Origin: Chara braunii
Taxonomy: Eukaryota; Streptophyta; Charophyceae; Charales; Characeae
DNA length: 28,266 nt
Direction: 5' to 3'
Assembly: GCA_003427395.1 (NCBI GenBank)
Contig: BFEA01000099.1
Location: 1,997,964-2,026,229, forward strand
Part shown: positions 27,291 to 28,266 of the stretch, one piece after another
Layout: each line of letters opens with the position of its first letter
How positions within the stretch are numbered: position 1 is the first letter of the stretch
Made by a program: the position numbers and the translations under genes
Notes under the pieces: model-generated
What the model saw: only the letters and a program-made list of their open reading frames with translations
Told to the model about the DNA's origin: nothing
Database searches by the model: none

Positions 27291-27490
27291 AGTTGCTACC
27301 TGTGTCCGGGTCACCTTGTTTGCCCGGGCCGCCCGGCTGGGCAAGGACCTGGGAAGGTCCCTGTAAAAAAAAAAAAAAAATTGAAAAAAAAAATTAAAAA
27401 AAAAAAATCGAAAAAAAATGTTGTGCAGAAAAATAAACTGAACAACTTTTGTGAAATAGAAAATAAAATTAAATAATAAAATCAATTTTT
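27290..27490 (+). mobile_element. Terminal-repeat-like module (inverted relative at 19173-19380)
   Basis: CCTTGTTTGCCCGGGCCGCC, GGGCAAGGAC, an A-run, TGTTGTGCAGAAAAATAAAC and ACAACTTTTGTG occur in the same order as in the minus strand of 19173-19380. A second GC-rich block (GGCCCGGCCGGGCAAG at 27522) and GGTTGCTACTGG at 27562 follow, the latter echoing GAGTTGCTACC at 27291. The function is unknown. Confidence 0.6.
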
Positions 27491-27604
27491 TTTCCCCTTT
27501 TTTTTAATTAATTCATTTTAGGCCCGGCCGGGCAAGTGGTCCCGGGCCACTCTGGTAACATAGGTTGCTACTGGGGACTGTCAGGCTGGCTCCACCTCGG
27601 TACG

Positions 27605-28266
27605 CTATGCCCAAATGGGTACGCTACTGGGGACAATTACCACATTTCCGACTAGAAGGGGGTCCCCTTGGATGCCAACCCAATCACCTTTCTTAATTTG
27701 TGGTATTTTCTTGAGGATCTTAATCCACCTCAAGGGAATGGATTCAATTATTGTTTCCAGTGCCTCTTCTGTCCTCCTACAAAAGTGTAGGCAAGGTCGG
27801 AGGTCTGAGAGAGGGGGCCAGTCCTGAGTCTCTGAACAACCAGATGTCCCCAATTCTAAGTATACCTTTTCTCATCCATCCCTTCCAAGGCGAATCGATG
27901 CAGTGTAGCATCCTATCCCGAGTGTCAGTAATCGATCTATTGTTAAATAGGGGTTGTTGACAGACTTCTTCCTAACGTTTTGGGGGGACTTTATCAGGGA
28001 GCGGTAGTTTGCGCCAAGTCCGTAGCAAATCCGTCAAAAAGGGATAATTTTATAAATATTTCCTTGTTGCTCGACGATGAGGGTCAGTTTCTTGTGTTGA
28101 GGCCTGTACTCTACCTCTTGGGATTGACCAATAGCGATTCTCCAGCAATATCATAGGATTTGTCCCCTCAAGAATTGTTGGGGCTAGTCGTGCAATTTGT
28201 TCCCAGGCTAGAGCTAACCAAGGTGTATTTGGATTGAAAAGGAGCCTTAGAATCCACTGAACAGAG
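27605..28266 (-). mobile_element. LINE retrotransposon copy 4, linker region, runs off window
   Basis: The minus strand from 28266 reads VQWILRLLFNPNTPWLALAW, then EQIARLAPTILEG and YWSIPRGRVQ, which parallel the ITRLTLLDNLNWTPLALNHI and WPLPKGR blocks of copy 1 (2275-2430). Further on, 27780-27660 reads EALETIIESIPLRWIKILKK, like NLNDILISIPQEWVAMLKR of copy 2 (11110-11170). The frame is broken by a stop near 28050 and at least one shift. It ends at about 27605 without the zinc module or a poly(A), so its 3' side has been lost or replaced. Confidence 0.75.

Overview
The window looks like repeat-dense nuclear DNA of a large-genome plant or green alga, assembled from short reads. The indications are degenerate LINE retrotransposons whose reverse transcriptase is followed by the zinc-binding module common in plant LINEs, U6 and U2 snRNA-like pieces of eukaryotic type, about three tandem TTTAGGG units (the plant-type telomere motif), several MITE families, many microsatellites and no bacterial-style gene organisation. 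A charophyte such as Chara would fit, but that is inference. Single ambiguous bases (5190, 6975, 15403) and a mate-pair library adapter left in the sequence (8842-8879) mark it as draft assembly.

Layout. 1-970: microsatellite, unassigned DNA and the head of a tRNA-derived SINE. 971-3126: a foldback element joined directly to a 5'-truncated, internally deleted LINE (copy 1, +). 3172-3370: a second SINE copy (-). 3371-4330: unassigned. 4440-5335: LINE 3' part (copy 3, -). 5340-8430: CpG-rich then purine-rich DNA with one 226-codon open frame of unknown function and no recognisable domain. 8434-8532: U6 snRNA pseudogene. 8842-8879: the adapter palindrome. 8990-12601: the longest LINE (copy 2, +), with reverse transcriptase, linker, zinc-binding domain and poly(A), broken by several frameshifts and stops. 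12630-14612: microsatellites, a 200-bp tandem duplication and a composite minisatellite. 14754-18262: a nest of short retro- and DNA-transposon insertions: three U2-like and four U6-like segments, one LINE 3' tail, two PIF/Harbinger-like MITEs with 3-bp target duplications, three copies of a CCGTCTTCC-ended MITE, and a palindromic element splitting a U6 copy. 18590-24830: AT-rich, with a diverged tandem repeat, a foldback element and a second copy of the first foldback family. 24830-27290: three successive unrelated tandem-repeat blocks (about 41-52, exactly 31, and about 44 bp units). 27290-27490: a GC/AT module that also occurs inverted at 19190-19380. 27605-28266: LINE copy 4 (-), running off the end.

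No intact host gene can be supported. The elements appear to have acted on one another: LINE-type machinery is the likely source of the SINE and snRNA retrocopies, and DNA transposons later inserted into those copies. The most unusual signal is the density of spliceosomal snRNA-derived pieces in 14.7-18.1 kb. The most consequential practical observation is the adapter at 8842, which places the join between the left and right parts of the window in doubt.
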